From contig CAVSLA010000001.1 of assembly GCA_963728825.1 (NCBI GenBank), positions 496,001 through 560,000 on the forward strand: DNA of 64,000 bases, read 5' to 3'. Numbering within the stretch: the stretch's first letter is position 1; each line of letters starts with the position of its first letter. Shown one piece after another: positions 19,959 through 27,561 of this stretch. The stretch comes from CAVREM01 sp963728825 (GTDB lineage: Bacteria > Acidobacteriota > Vicinamibacteria > Vicinamibacterales > CAVVIG01). A model generated the notes under the pieces. That model was given only the letters and a program-made list of their open reading frames with translations. It was not told the origin of the DNA and did not search any database. The position numbers were made by a program, and so were the translations under genes.

Positions 19959-19981
19959 GGCCTGCCATGCTATCGCCAGTT

Positions 19982-19998
19982 ACTTGCATTTTGCAAGT
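19982..19998. promoter_or_regulatory. probable HxlR operator
   Basis: A perfect inverted repeat ACTTGCA-TTT-TGCAAGT lies between the divergent DUF5916 gene (start 19958) and the HxlR gene (start 20033). HxlR-family dimers bind short palindromes near their own promoters, so autoregulation and control of both neighbours is inferred. Confidence 0.6.
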
Positions 19999-20032
19999 GA
20001 CCAATGCCGGGCGGCTGCTTTACACTGAACCC

Positions 20033-20392
20033 GTGCCCGCCGCTCCGTCTCGCGCGCGCAAGCGCCGATCGCGCTGTCCGGTTGCCTGCACCCTCGATCT
20101 GCTCGGCGACCGCTGGACGCTGCTGGTCGTTCGCGATCTGGTTCGCGGCAAGCGCCGGTTCGCAGAGCTGCTCGACTCCTCGGAGCGCATCCCGACCAAC
20201 ATCCTCGCCGAACGCCTCAAGCGCCTGCAGCGGGCCGGCATCGTCAGCGCGGTCAAATACAGCGAGCATCCGCCGCGCATGGAATATGTCCTGACCGCAA
20301 AAGGCGAAGACCTCAGGCCGGTGATGCGAGAAATGGTCGTCTGGGGTGTGCGGCATGCGGGGGGCCGGACGCCCCCTCCGCTGCGAGGCTGA
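20033..20392 (+). CDS. HxlR-family winged-helix transcriptional regulator
   Basis: 119 residues from GTG 20033; the frame is open for 22 more codons but that part crosses the operator. The core CPVACTLDLLGDRWTLLVVRDL is the HxlR signature, followed by the recognition region (ERIPTNILAERLKRLQRAGIV) and the wing (MEYVLTAKGEDL). HxlR proteins act as homodimers that sense small molecules or redox state, often through the N-terminal Cys, which is present here. Likely target: its own promoter and the divergent DUF5916 gene. Confidence 0.9.
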   Translation: MPAAPSRARKRRSRCPVACTLDLLGDRWTLLVVRDLVRGKRRFAELLDSSERIPTNILAERLKRLQRAGIVSAVKYSEHPPRMEYVLTAKGEDLRPVMREMVVWGVRHAGGRTPPPLRG

Positions 20393-20420
20393 AGCCCCGA
20401 CTTCGACTAGGATCCTGCAG

Positions 20421-21065
20421 GTGGACAATCGGACCAAGCGAACAGTGCAGATCGCCGCAGCCGCGGTGATGGCGGTCGTCGCCGCCGTCCTGGTGATGCG
20501 CGCGATCCGCGCGCGCGCGCCCTATCACGTGGACGAGGAGCTGTTGTCGGGCTGGCGCCTGGCGGCCGCCCCTCCCGGCGACCCTGCGGTCGTGGAGGTG
20601 AAACCGCCGTCGCGTCTCCTCAAGGACCTCTTCGACCAGGTGACCAGCCGCAACAATGCACACGCGCTGGTCGCGCCGGAGCGCGCGGCGGTGCCGCTCG
20701 TCCTGTCGGACGAGTACTCGGAGAGCCTGCAGGGCGCGCTCAGCATCGATGACATCGTGAACGCCGGCCTGGACTTCGGTCTCGACAGCGTCCGCTTCGA
20801 GCCGGTCTGCATGGGCGAGAGTCACCGCGAAAACGGTGCGGCGTCGGAGGAGCTGATTTTTGCGGTGTTCGACACGCCAGCCTTCGATCGGTTCCGATTC
20901 GGGCTGACGCCGCTGTTTCCTGAGCAAGCCGGATGGGGGGTTTACAATCCGCCGGCGGTTCGGCTGATTCTGCCGGTGGCGGCCACCAGCAACGACTTCG
21001 ATCGCTGGTGGCCCATCAGGTTCAATCCGCAGCAGGACTGCGGCGTCTCGCTGCTCGCGGAATAG
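20421..21065 (+). CDS. hypothetical membrane-anchored protein
   Basis: 214 residues from GTG 20421, 28 bases after the HxlR stop. The GTG is chosen because the upstream part of the frame overlaps HxlR and because one clean transmembrane anchor then begins at about residue 9 (VQIAAAAVMAVVAAVLVM). The rest is predicted extracytoplasmic, acidic and without a recognised family; motifs such as SDEYSESLQGALSIDDIV and FNPQQDCGVSLL give no hint. It is probably cotranscribed with HxlR. Confidence 0.6.
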   Translation: MDNRTKRTVQIAAAAVMAVVAAVLVMRAIRARAPYHVDEELLSGWRLAAAPPGDPAVVEVKPPSRLLKDLFDQVTSRNNAHALVAPERAAVPLVLSDEYSESLQGALSIDDIVNAGLDFGLDSVRFEPVCMGESHRENGAASEELIFAVFDTPAFDRFRFGLTPLFPEQAGWGVYNPPAVRLILPVAATSNDFDRWWPIRFNPQQDCGVSLLAE

Positions 21066-21076
21066 ACCAACCGCCG

Positions 21077-21700
21077 CTACGCCTGAGCGGTAACCCGGTA
21101 GACGCAGCGCCGGTCGCCCGACACGATGTGCTCTGCCCGCTCGATCCCGACCCCCGGACCAAGAACCGACCTGAAGAGATCCAGTTCGCTCGTACAGAAC
21201 CCCTGACACACAGTGGCGGCGGCGCAGATCGGGCAGTGATTCTCGATGAGCAGGAACGCCCCGTGGCCGTCGGATCGGACTTCGGCCATGTAGCCCTCCG
21301 CGGTGCGCAGACGGGCCAGCTGCTGCAGCTTCTTCTCCAGGGGCTGTGAAGCCCGGATGCGCGCTGCGTAGTCGGTCTGCTGGCGCGTCAGCCTGGTGTC
21401 CACGAGCCGCTGCATGCCGGCCGGGCCAAACGCATCTTCGACCGCAGACAGCAGGGCGACGCTCAATTCGGCGTAGGCATCGGGGAACAGCCGCGCCGCC
21501 TCGGGCGTGAGCTGCCAGTATTTCGCCGGGCGCCCACGTGGTACCGGCCGCTCCTCGGCCGTGACGAGCTTCTCCTGCTGAAGAGCGTACAGGTGCTGGC
21601 GCACCGCCATCGGCGTCAGCTTCAACCGGCGGGCGAGGGCCCGCGAGTCGAGGGGGCCGGCGGTCTTCAGAAGCTTGACGATGGCGCGGCGGGTCTGCAC
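21077..21700 (-). CDS. winged-helix regulator with C-terminal Cys cluster (SufR-like)
   Basis: 207 residues with a start at 21700. The N-terminal 80 residues form a winged helix (RRAIVKLLKTAGPLDSRALARRL, then TPMAVRQHLYALQQEKLV). A long helix and a C-terminal ligand domain follow, with four Cys in HCPICAAATVCQGFC near residues 154-168, matching SufR-type regulators that bind an iron-sulfur cluster. The gene is divergent from the SDR/QueA-like operon, and the intergenic region carries two identical-geometry palindromes. A redox- or iron-sensing repressor of that operon is inferred. Confidence 0.85.
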   Translation of the reverse strand: MQTRRAIVKLLKTAGPLDSRALARRLKLTPMAVRQHLYALQQEKLVTAEERPVPRGRPAKYWQLTPEAARLFPDAYAELSVALLSAVEDAFGPAGMQRLVDTRLTRQQTDYAARIRASQPLEKKLQQLARLRTAEGYMAEVRSDGHGAFLLIENHCPICAAATVCQGFCTSELDLFRSVLGPGVGIERAEHIVSGDRRCVYRVTAQA

Positions 21701-21711
21701 GTCTTCTTTTC

Positions 21712-21727
21712 TAAAGTAAGTTCTTTA
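21712..21727. promoter_or_regulatory. operator copy 1 (TAAAG-N6-CTTTA)
   Basis: A perfect inverted repeat TAAAG-TAAGTT-CTTTA lies 11 bases upstream of the SufR-like regulator start. The second copy, 51 bases away (about five helical turns), has the same arms and spacing, which supports a protein binding site. Confidence 0.6.
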
Positions 21728-21761
21728 CAAAGTCAACCACCGGATCTAGACTCCCTATTAA

Positions 21762-21779
21762 GTAAAGGACACTCTTTAC
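21762..21779. promoter_or_regulatory. operator copy 2 (GTAAAG-N6-CTTTAC)
   Basis: A perfect inverted repeat GTAAAG-GACACT-CTTTAC lies 17 bases upstream of the SDR start codon. It has the same half-sites and 6-bp spacer as copy 1, so both divergent promoters could be blocked by one regulator. Confidence 0.65.
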
Positions 21780-21796
21780 AAAAGAGAGGGACCGCC

Positions 21797-22510
21797 ATGA
21801 GCCATCCATCCTTTGAGCCGGCCGGCCTTCGCGTGGCGATTACCGGCGGCACCTCCGGTCTCGGACTCGCCCTTGTCCATCGGTTGAGCAGCGACGGCGC
21901 CCAGGTCGCGTTCGTCGCCCGCCATCGCGACCGCGTCGAGGCTATTCAACACCGTTTTCCCGCCACGCACGGCATCGTCGGTGACGTGTCAGACAAAACG
22001 GCCATCTATCCCATCGCCCTGCAGATTCTCGGCAAGCTTGGTGGCCTCGACGTGCTGGTCAACAACGCATCGGATCTCGGACCGACGCCGCTGGCGCTGC
22101 TCGGCGACACCGAGTGTGAAGATCTCGAGCGCGCGCTGGCCACCAATCTGCTCGGCCCGTTCCGCCTGACCAAGGCGGTGCTCGGCGCGCTGGCGGCATC
22201 GGCCCGCGAGGGCCGCGGCGCGGTGATCGTCAACGTCTCGAGCGACGCGGCCGTGAATGCTTATCCGACCTGGGGCGCTTACGGTGCCAGCAAGGCGGCG
22301 TTGCGGCATCTGTCGAACATCTGGGACGCCGAGCTGGCGACCGAGGGCGTGCGCTTCCTGTCGATCGATCCGGGCGACATGGACACACCGCTCCACGCCC
22401 TGGCGGTGCCCGACGCTGATCCCGCCACGTTGAAGCGTCCGGAGACTGCGGCCGAAGAAATCGTCAGCGCGATCGCGCAGGCGCTGCCGGTCCTGGAGAA
22501 GGCGCGGTGA
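21797..22510 (+). CDS. short-chain dehydrogenase/reductase
   Basis: 237 residues from ATG 21797, with a GAGAGGGA ribosome site. The NAD(P)-binding TGGTSGLGLAL (residues 15-25), NNAS, the catalytic Ser in NVSSD and the YGASK pair are all present, so it should be an active classical SDR. The substrate is unknown. Its stop overlaps the start of the QueA-like gene (GTGA), which implies tight coupling of the two products. Expression is probably controlled by the Cys-rich regulator through the two upstream palindromes. Confidence 0.9.
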   Translation: MSHPSFEPAGLRVAITGGTSGLGLALVHRLSSDGAQVAFVARHRDRVEAIQHRFPATHGIVGDVSDKTAIYPIALQILGKLGGLDVLVNNASDLGPTPLALLGDTECEDLERALATNLLGPFRLTKAVLGALAASAREGRGAVIVNVSSDAAVNAYPTWGAYGASKAALRHLSNIWDAELATEGVRFLSIDPGDMDTPLHALAVPDADPATLKRPETAAEEIVSAIAQALPVLEKAR

Positions 22511-23661
22511 CTCCCGCGACTCGCCCGGTCCAGCGTCCCGCGGACGCCAGGCTGCTGGTGATCGACGAAGCTGGCCGGTTCACTCACACCACGCGGACCG
22601 AGTTCGTCCGCTTCCTGGTTCCCGGCGATCTGGTCGTCGCCAACGACGCGGCGACGCTCCCCGGCAGCCTGCACGGCAGGCACGAGCCGACGGGGTGCGC
22701 CATCGAAGTGCGGCTGGCCGGCCGCCGCTCGTTGCTCGCCGCTGATGTGCAGCAGTTCACCGCGGTCGTCTTTGGCAGCGGTGATTACCACACGCGGACG
22801 GAACATCGTCCGCTGCCACCACCGCTTCACGCCGGCGATCGACTGACACTCGGCCCGCTTACCGCCACCATCGTCGGCGTGCTTGCCCATCCGAGACTCG
22901 TTGCGATCCGCTTCTTGGGCGACAGCGACGCGATCTGGGCCGGCATCGCCACTCACGGTCGACCCATTCAGTACGCGCACGTCGACGCACCGCTTGCGTT
23001 GTGGGACGTCTGGACACCGGTCGCAGGCCGGCCAGCAGCCTTCGAGCCTCCCTCAGCCGGCTTCGTGCTCGATTGGCATCTGCTGTCCGAGCTGCGGAAC
23101 CGCCGGGTCGGCTTCGCCACGATCACCCACGCTGCAGGCATTTCGTCCACTGGCGACGAGCAGCTCGATGCGCTGCTGCCGTTCGACGAACCGTACGACA
23201 TTCCCGGTAGAACGTCGGAGGCGATCCGCGAGGCTCGGGCAAGAGGAGCTCGAATCGTCGCGATCGGCACGACCGTCGTGCGAGCTCTGGAAGATGCGGC
23301 CGACGGTCAGGGCGATGTGCAGCCAGGACCTGGCCTCGCCACACATCGCATCACCGCGACCACGCAGCTGCATGTCGTCGACGCGCTGCTCTCCGGCGTT
23401 CACGAAGCCGGCACGAGCCACTACGACCTGGTCGAGGCGTTCGTTCCTGGCGACATCCTCGCGCGAGCGACAACGGAGATGGCGGCACGCGGCTACCGCA
23501 CACACGAATTCGGCGATTCGGTGCTGGTCAGTGCGCGATCAAAGGGTGTGCGCGAGGCGGGCCTTTCGGGTCTGCCGAATTGCGAGGCCTACACGAAACT
23601 GCCGTCTAGGATCGAAGCGTTTCGACCTCGTCGCCGCGATCCGACGTCATCTGCCGCATGA
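22507..23661 (+). CDS. QueA-like SAM:tRNA ribosyltransferase-isomerase family protein
   Basis: 384 residues from GTG 22507. QueA makes epoxyqueuosine in tRNA by transferring the ribose of SAM. Recognisable family features are DLVVANDAATLPGSLHGR near residue 38, IQYAHV, PSAGFVLDWHLLSELRNR and GTTVVRALED. Several canonical motifs are altered, for example the usual FHLPKSTLLMLVSAF is LLSGVHEAGTSHYDLVEAF. No tgt or queG lies nearby, and it is coupled to an SDR. It may be a paralogue with a new substrate rather than the housekeeping QueA. The 3' end overlaps the ABC exporter tail-to-tail by 56 bases. Confidence 0.85.
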   Translation: MTPATRPVQRPADARLLVIDEAGRFTHTTRTEFVRFLVPGDLVVANDAATLPGSLHGRHEPTGCAIEVRLAGRRSLLAADVQQFTAVVFGSGDYHTRTEHRPLPPPLHAGDRLTLGPLTATIVGVLAHPRLVAIRFLGDSDAIWAGIATHGRPIQYAHVDAPLALWDVWTPVAGRPAAFEPPSAGFVLDWHLLSELRNRRVGFATITHAAGISSTGDEQLDALLPFDEPYDIPGRTSEAIREARARGARIVAIGTTVVRALEDAADGQGDVQPGPGLATHRITATTQLHVVDALLSGVHEAGTSHYDLVEAFVPGDILARATTEMAARGYRTHEFGDSVLVSARSKGVREAGLSGLPNCEAYTKLPSRIEAFRPRRRDPTSSAA

Positions 23662-25528
23662 CCATCTCGTAGTATTCGCCGCGCGCCTGCATCAGCGCGT
23701 CGTGCGTGCCGCGTTCGATGATGCGGCCGTCCTCCATCAGCAGGATCAGGTTGGCACGGCGGACGGTGGACAGGCGGTGCGCGATGACGAAGGTCGTGCG
23801 TCCCGCCAGCAGCTCGGCCATCGATGCCTGAATCAGCTGCTCGCTCTCGGTATCCAGGTTGCTGGTCGCCTCGTCGAGGATCAGGATCTGCGGCGATTTG
23901 AGGATGGCTCTGGCAATCGCCAGGCGCTGCTGCTGCCCGCCCGACAATTTGACTCCCCGCTCCCCGATGAACGTGTCGTAGCCTTCCGGCAGCCGCTCGA
24001 TGAACTCGTGCGCGTTGGCGCGGCGGGCGGCGTCCCCGACCTCGGCATCGGTCGCGTCGTGACGGCCGTAGGCAATGTTGTCGCGCACCGATCCATCGAA
24101 CAGGAAGACATCCTGTTGCACGATGGCCAGCAGGTCGCGGTAGGAACGGAGACGAAGATCGCGCAGGTCGATGCCGTTCACAAGAATGCGGCCGCGCGTC
24201 GGATCGTGGAACCGCGCGACCAGGTCGGTGACGGTCGTCTTGCCGGCGCCGCTGCGGCCGACCAGCGCCACGACCGTCCCGCCGGCCACGCGCAGATTGA
24301 AGTCCCGGACCACCGGCCGCCCTTCGCGGTACTCGAACTCGACGTCCTCGAACTCGATCGCCTCCACCAGCTGCGGCGCGGACCGCGCATCCGGTTTGTC
24401 AGGCTTGTCGCCTTCCATCCCCAGCACCTCGAACACGCGCTCCATCGCCGCCAGCGACCGCTGCAGCTCCGAGAACGAATTGACGATGTTCCACACGGGG
24501 TTGAGTAGCAGAAAGGTGTACCACTGGAACGCCATGATGTCGCCAATCGAGGCGCGCCCGACCACATTGAGGAAGCCGCCATACCAGACGATCACCACGT
24601 TGACGACGCCGACCAGTAATCCCCAGGACATCCACAGCACCAGCTCGCGGCGATGGGCAAACAGCTCCTTGCGCAGCACGGTGTGGCGGCCGAGCATGTA
24701 CTCGGACAGCTCGCGAACTTCGCGCCCAAAGGCCCTGACCACACGGATCCCGGAAAATGTTTCGCCGACGCGGCCGTCGATCTGCTCGACGTCCTTGCGG
24801 GCGGTTCGGTAGATCGGGCGCACGCGCCTGGCGAACACGAAGCTCATGATCATCGCGCCCGGAATGACCGCCATCGCCATGACCGCCAGCCGCCAGTTCA
24901 GCGCCAACAGGATGCCCAGCGCGATCACCAGGCGCACGATCGAGATCAGCGGCGAGACGATCGCCATCTGCATCAGCCCGGTGGTCGTGTCGACGTCGCC
25001 CGACAGTCGCGACAGGATGCCGCCGGTCTTCATGTCCCACAAGCGCGGCAGCGGCAGGTGCACCAGCCGATCGAACATCGAGCGGCGCAGCGACAGCATC
25101 ACGCGGACGTTGAGCAGCCGCTGGCGGTAGTTGCGCGTCGCCTGAAGCCCGTTGGAGAGCAGGATGACCACCAGGAACGCGGCGCCCGCCGTATTGAGAC
25201 GGTTCAAACGGAGCTCGGTCGAGAGCTCTTGATTCAACAGGACGCGGTCGATGATGAACCGCATGAACAGCGGTTCGATCATCTCCAGCCCGGCCACCAA
25301 CAGTGCGAGGAACAGGACCACGGCGAGGCCGAGCCGGTGGGGCGCCAGCCAGCGCAGATATTCGCGTACGTACTCCCGCCTCTTCGGCGGCATCACCCGC
25401 GCCGCCGTCTCAGGCGGACTGCTTTCGGTGTTGGTCTTCTGGGCAGTCTCGTCAAGCCGCCGCAGGCGGTAATCCTCGACGAACTGACCGTATCGACTAC
25501 GCGACGAACGAGCCCGGTCCTTCTTCAT
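23606..25528 (-). CDS. ABC exporter, fused permease and ATPase
   Basis: 640 residues from ATG 25528. A charged N-terminus of about 65 residues precedes six transmembrane helices (about 70-350), then the nucleotide-binding domain with Walker A GRSGAGKTT, signature LSGGQ, Walker B ILILDEAT and the H-loop IAHRLSTV, all intact. It is an MsbA/lipid-A-exporter or multidrug type half-transporter that should work as a homodimer. The cargo is not evident; there is no peptidase domain. Confidence 0.93.
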   Translation of the reverse strand: MKKDRARSSRSRYGQFVEDYRLRRLDETAQKTNTESSPPETAARVMPPKRREYVREYLRWLAPHRLGLAVVLFLALLVAGLEMIEPLFMRFIIDRVLLNQELSTELRLNRLNTAGAAFLVVILLSNGLQATRNYRQRLLNVRVMLSLRRSMFDRLVHLPLPRLWDMKTGGILSRLSGDVDTTTGLMQMAIVSPLISIVRLVIALGILLALNWRLAVMAMAVIPGAMIMSFVFARRVRPIYRTARKDVEQIDGRVGETFSGIRVVRAFGREVRELSEYMLGRHTVLRKELFAHRRELVLWMSWGLLVGVVNVVIVWYGGFLNVVGRASIGDIMAFQWYTFLLLNPVWNIVNSFSELQRSLAAMERVFEVLGMEGDKPDKPDARSAPQLVEAIEFEDVEFEYREGRPVVRDFNLRVAGGTVVALVGRSGAGKTTVTDLVARFHDPTRGRILVNGIDLRDLRLRSYRDLLAIVQQDVFLFDGSVRDNIAYGRHDATDAEVGDAARRANAHEFIERLPEGYDTFIGERGVKLSGGQQQRLAIARAILKSPQILILDEATSNLDTESEQLIQASMAELLAGRTTFVIAHRLSTVRRANLILLMEDGRIIERGTHDALMQARGEYYEMVMRQMTSDRGDEVETLRS

Positions 25529-25560
25529 ACCCGCCTGAATATTCTGCTACTCTGGAAGCC

Positions 25561-26628
25561 ATGCCTCCTAACTGATCCCGCTACCGTCGAAACCTGACGC
25601 TGTACCTGCCCTATCGGGTCGCCTGCCTCGAGGGCGTCACTCATGGCCTGTACCTGCTCTGGTGGGTCCAGGAAAAGCAGCTGTCGCCAGCCGTCGTCGC
25701 CGCCATTCTGGCGGCGGGGGATGTCGCACGACTCGCTCTCGAGGTCCCGACCGGCTGGTTCGCCGATCGGTTTGGCCACCGCGCCAGTCTCATCGTCGGA
25801 TCGGTCGTCCAGGTCGTAGCCATGCTCTGGTGCTGGCTCGGCGTGGGTGTGCCGGCTCTGGTGGTCGCCAGCGTCCTCGTCGCGGTCGGTGATGGCTTCC
25901 GGTCCGGTGCCGATCAAGCGCTGTTGTTCCGGACGTGCGCCGCACTCGATCGCGAGGACGCGTTCCTCGAGATCGAGTCCCGCACTCACACGCTCGAAAT
26001 CGTCGCGCTGGTGGCGCTGGTCGTCTTCGGCGGGGTGCTCGCCAACGTGTGGGGGTTTCACGCGGCGTGGGCGGCCGAAACGGCGCTGTGTACGGTGGGA
26101 GCGAGCGTGGCCTGGGCGATGCGCGAGCCGCCATCGCACTGTGAGGCGACCGAAGCCGGCGAGGACGGCGATTCCGTGTCGCCATTCCTCTCGAAAACGC
26201 TGCTCGCGCTGATCGTCCCAGTGGCGCTGCTCGGAGGAGCATCATCGGTCGTCTCGTTTCTCGCGCAGACCTCCGGGTCGGGTAACGCCACCGAGCTGAC
26301 GCTGCTCGTTGCATTGATTACGATTGCCGAAGCGGCGGGTGCCGCCATCGCGCCGCGGGTGCCGGCCGCCAACGGCCGGGGCCAGATTCTGCTCGGGTTG
26401 GGCGGCGCCGCTCTAGTCGGTGCGGCGATCAGCCTGCCAGGGACATTTCACCTGGTCGTCGTGGCCCTGGCATTTCTCGAGGGCGTGGCTGAACCGCTGC
26501 GGGCGGTTGCGATTCAGCGCGCGGCGGGTGACGGCGTCCGGGCGCGGGTTGCATCGGTCGCCGCGGCGTTCGACATGCTGGTGTCAACCATCGCGCTGCC
26601 GGTTGCGGGATTCTGGGCGAAACGATAG
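25561..26628 (+). CDS. MFS transporter (no clear start; in-frame stop after codon 4)
   Basis: Homology begins near 25580 (RRNLTLYLPYRVACLEGV) and continues without a break to TAG 26626-26628, with about eleven hydrophobic helices and the MFS motif GWFADRFGHRAS after helix 2. The only ATG in frame upstream is 25561, followed by TGA at 25573. A C-to-T change of CGA would explain it; otherwise a CTG start near 25591 must be used. The first standard in-frame ATG, at 25822, would remove the first two or three helices. Substrate unknown. The stop overlaps the exonuclease GTG by one base. Confidence 0.75.
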
Positions 26629-27509
26629 TGGACGTTTACCTGATCGACGGCACCTACGAGCTGTTCCGTCACTTCTACGCCATGCCAAGCGCTCGCGATG
26701 TGGATGGCCTTGAAGTGGCGGCCGCCCGCGGCGTTCTGACCTCGGTGCTCGGTCTGATCAATTCGGGGGTCCGGTACGTCGGGGTGGCCACCGATCACGT
26801 GATCGAATCGTTCCGGAACGGCTTGTGGCCCGGCTACAAGACCGGAGAAGGCATCGACCCGGCGCTCCGCTCGCAGTTTACGCTGCTCGAGGACGCCCTC
26901 ACGGCATTGGGCGTCGTCGTCTGGCCGATGATCGAGTTCGAGGCGGACGACGCGCTGGCGTCGGCGGCGTCGCTGGCGGCGACCGACCCGCGCGTCACTA
27001 GAGTGGTCATCTGCACGCCCGACAAAGATCTCTCGCAGTGCGTGCGCGGCACCCGGGTGGTTCAACTCAACCGCCGGACCCGGGTGACGATGGACGAAGC
27101 AGGCGTGATTGCGAAGTTTGGCGTGCCGCCGGAATCGATCCCTGATTATCTGGCGCTGGTCGGTGACTCGTCGGACGGCTATCCGGGCCTGCGTGGCTGG
27201 GGACCGAAGTCAGCCGCCGCCGTCCTGGCGCGCTACCGGCACCTCGAAGCCATACCCGCGGACGCACGAACCTGGGGCGTCAACGCGAACAACGCCGGCG
27301 CGCTGGCCCTCACCTTTGCGCGCGAGCAGGATCAAGCCTTTCTTTTTCGGGATCTCGCCACCCTTCGGACACACATTCCGCTGTTCACTTCGGTGGATAC
27401 GCTCGAATGGTCGGGACCGACGCCTGCTTTTGCAGCTCTCGCCGCGCGATTCGATGCGGCGGTCGAATCACCGCTTGAGCATCAAAAAAGCCGCAGGGCT
27501 CAGAGCTGA
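26628..27509 (+). CDS. 5'-3' exonuclease (PolA N-terminal-like, FEN family)
   Basis: 293 residues from GTG 26628. The PIN-like 5'-3' exonuclease fold shows the metal-binding acidic residues: D in YLIDGTYELFR, E/D/D in FEADDALAS, D in CTPDKDLSQ, and GDSSDGYPGLRGWGPKSAA, which is the helix-hairpin-helix region. It is a free-standing version of the domain fused to DNA polymerase I, so it may process RNA primers or flap DNA. It is coupled to the MFS transporter by a one-base overlap. The last residues and the stop lie at the edge of a 17-bp tandem repeat. Confidence 0.92.
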   Translation: MDVYLIDGTYELFRHFYAMPSARDVDGLEVAAARGVLTSVLGLINSGVRYVGVATDHVIESFRNGLWPGYKTGEGIDPALRSQFTLLEDALTALGVVVWPMIEFEADDALASAASLAATDPRVTRVVICTPDKDLSQCVRGTRVVQLNRRTRVTMDEAGVIAKFGVPPESIPDYLALVGDSSDGYPGLRGWGPKSAAAVLARYRHLEAIPADARTWGVNANNAGALALTFAREQDQAFLFRDLATLRTHIPLFTSVDTLEWSGPTPAFAALAARFDAAVESPLEHQKSRRAQS

Positions 27510-27510
27510 G

Positions 27511-27561
27511 GGCTAATCAGGGCTCAGGGCTAATCAGGGCTCAGGGCTAATCAGGGCTCAG
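27511..27561. repeat. 17-bp tandem repeat, three perfect copies
   Basis: The unit GGCTAATCAGGGCTCAG occurs three times without change (27511-27527, 27528-27544, 27545-27561), flanked by partial copies (GGCTCAGAGCTGAG before, GGCTGAGGGCTGAAG after). It lies between the convergent exonuclease and kinase genes and supplies sequence at both 3' ends. Confidence 0.9.

Noticed and set aside
22883..24508. 541-residue plus-strand open frame across the QueA-like and ABC genes
   Set aside because: It is out of frame with QueA-like and antisense to the ABC exporter; both have intact motifs.
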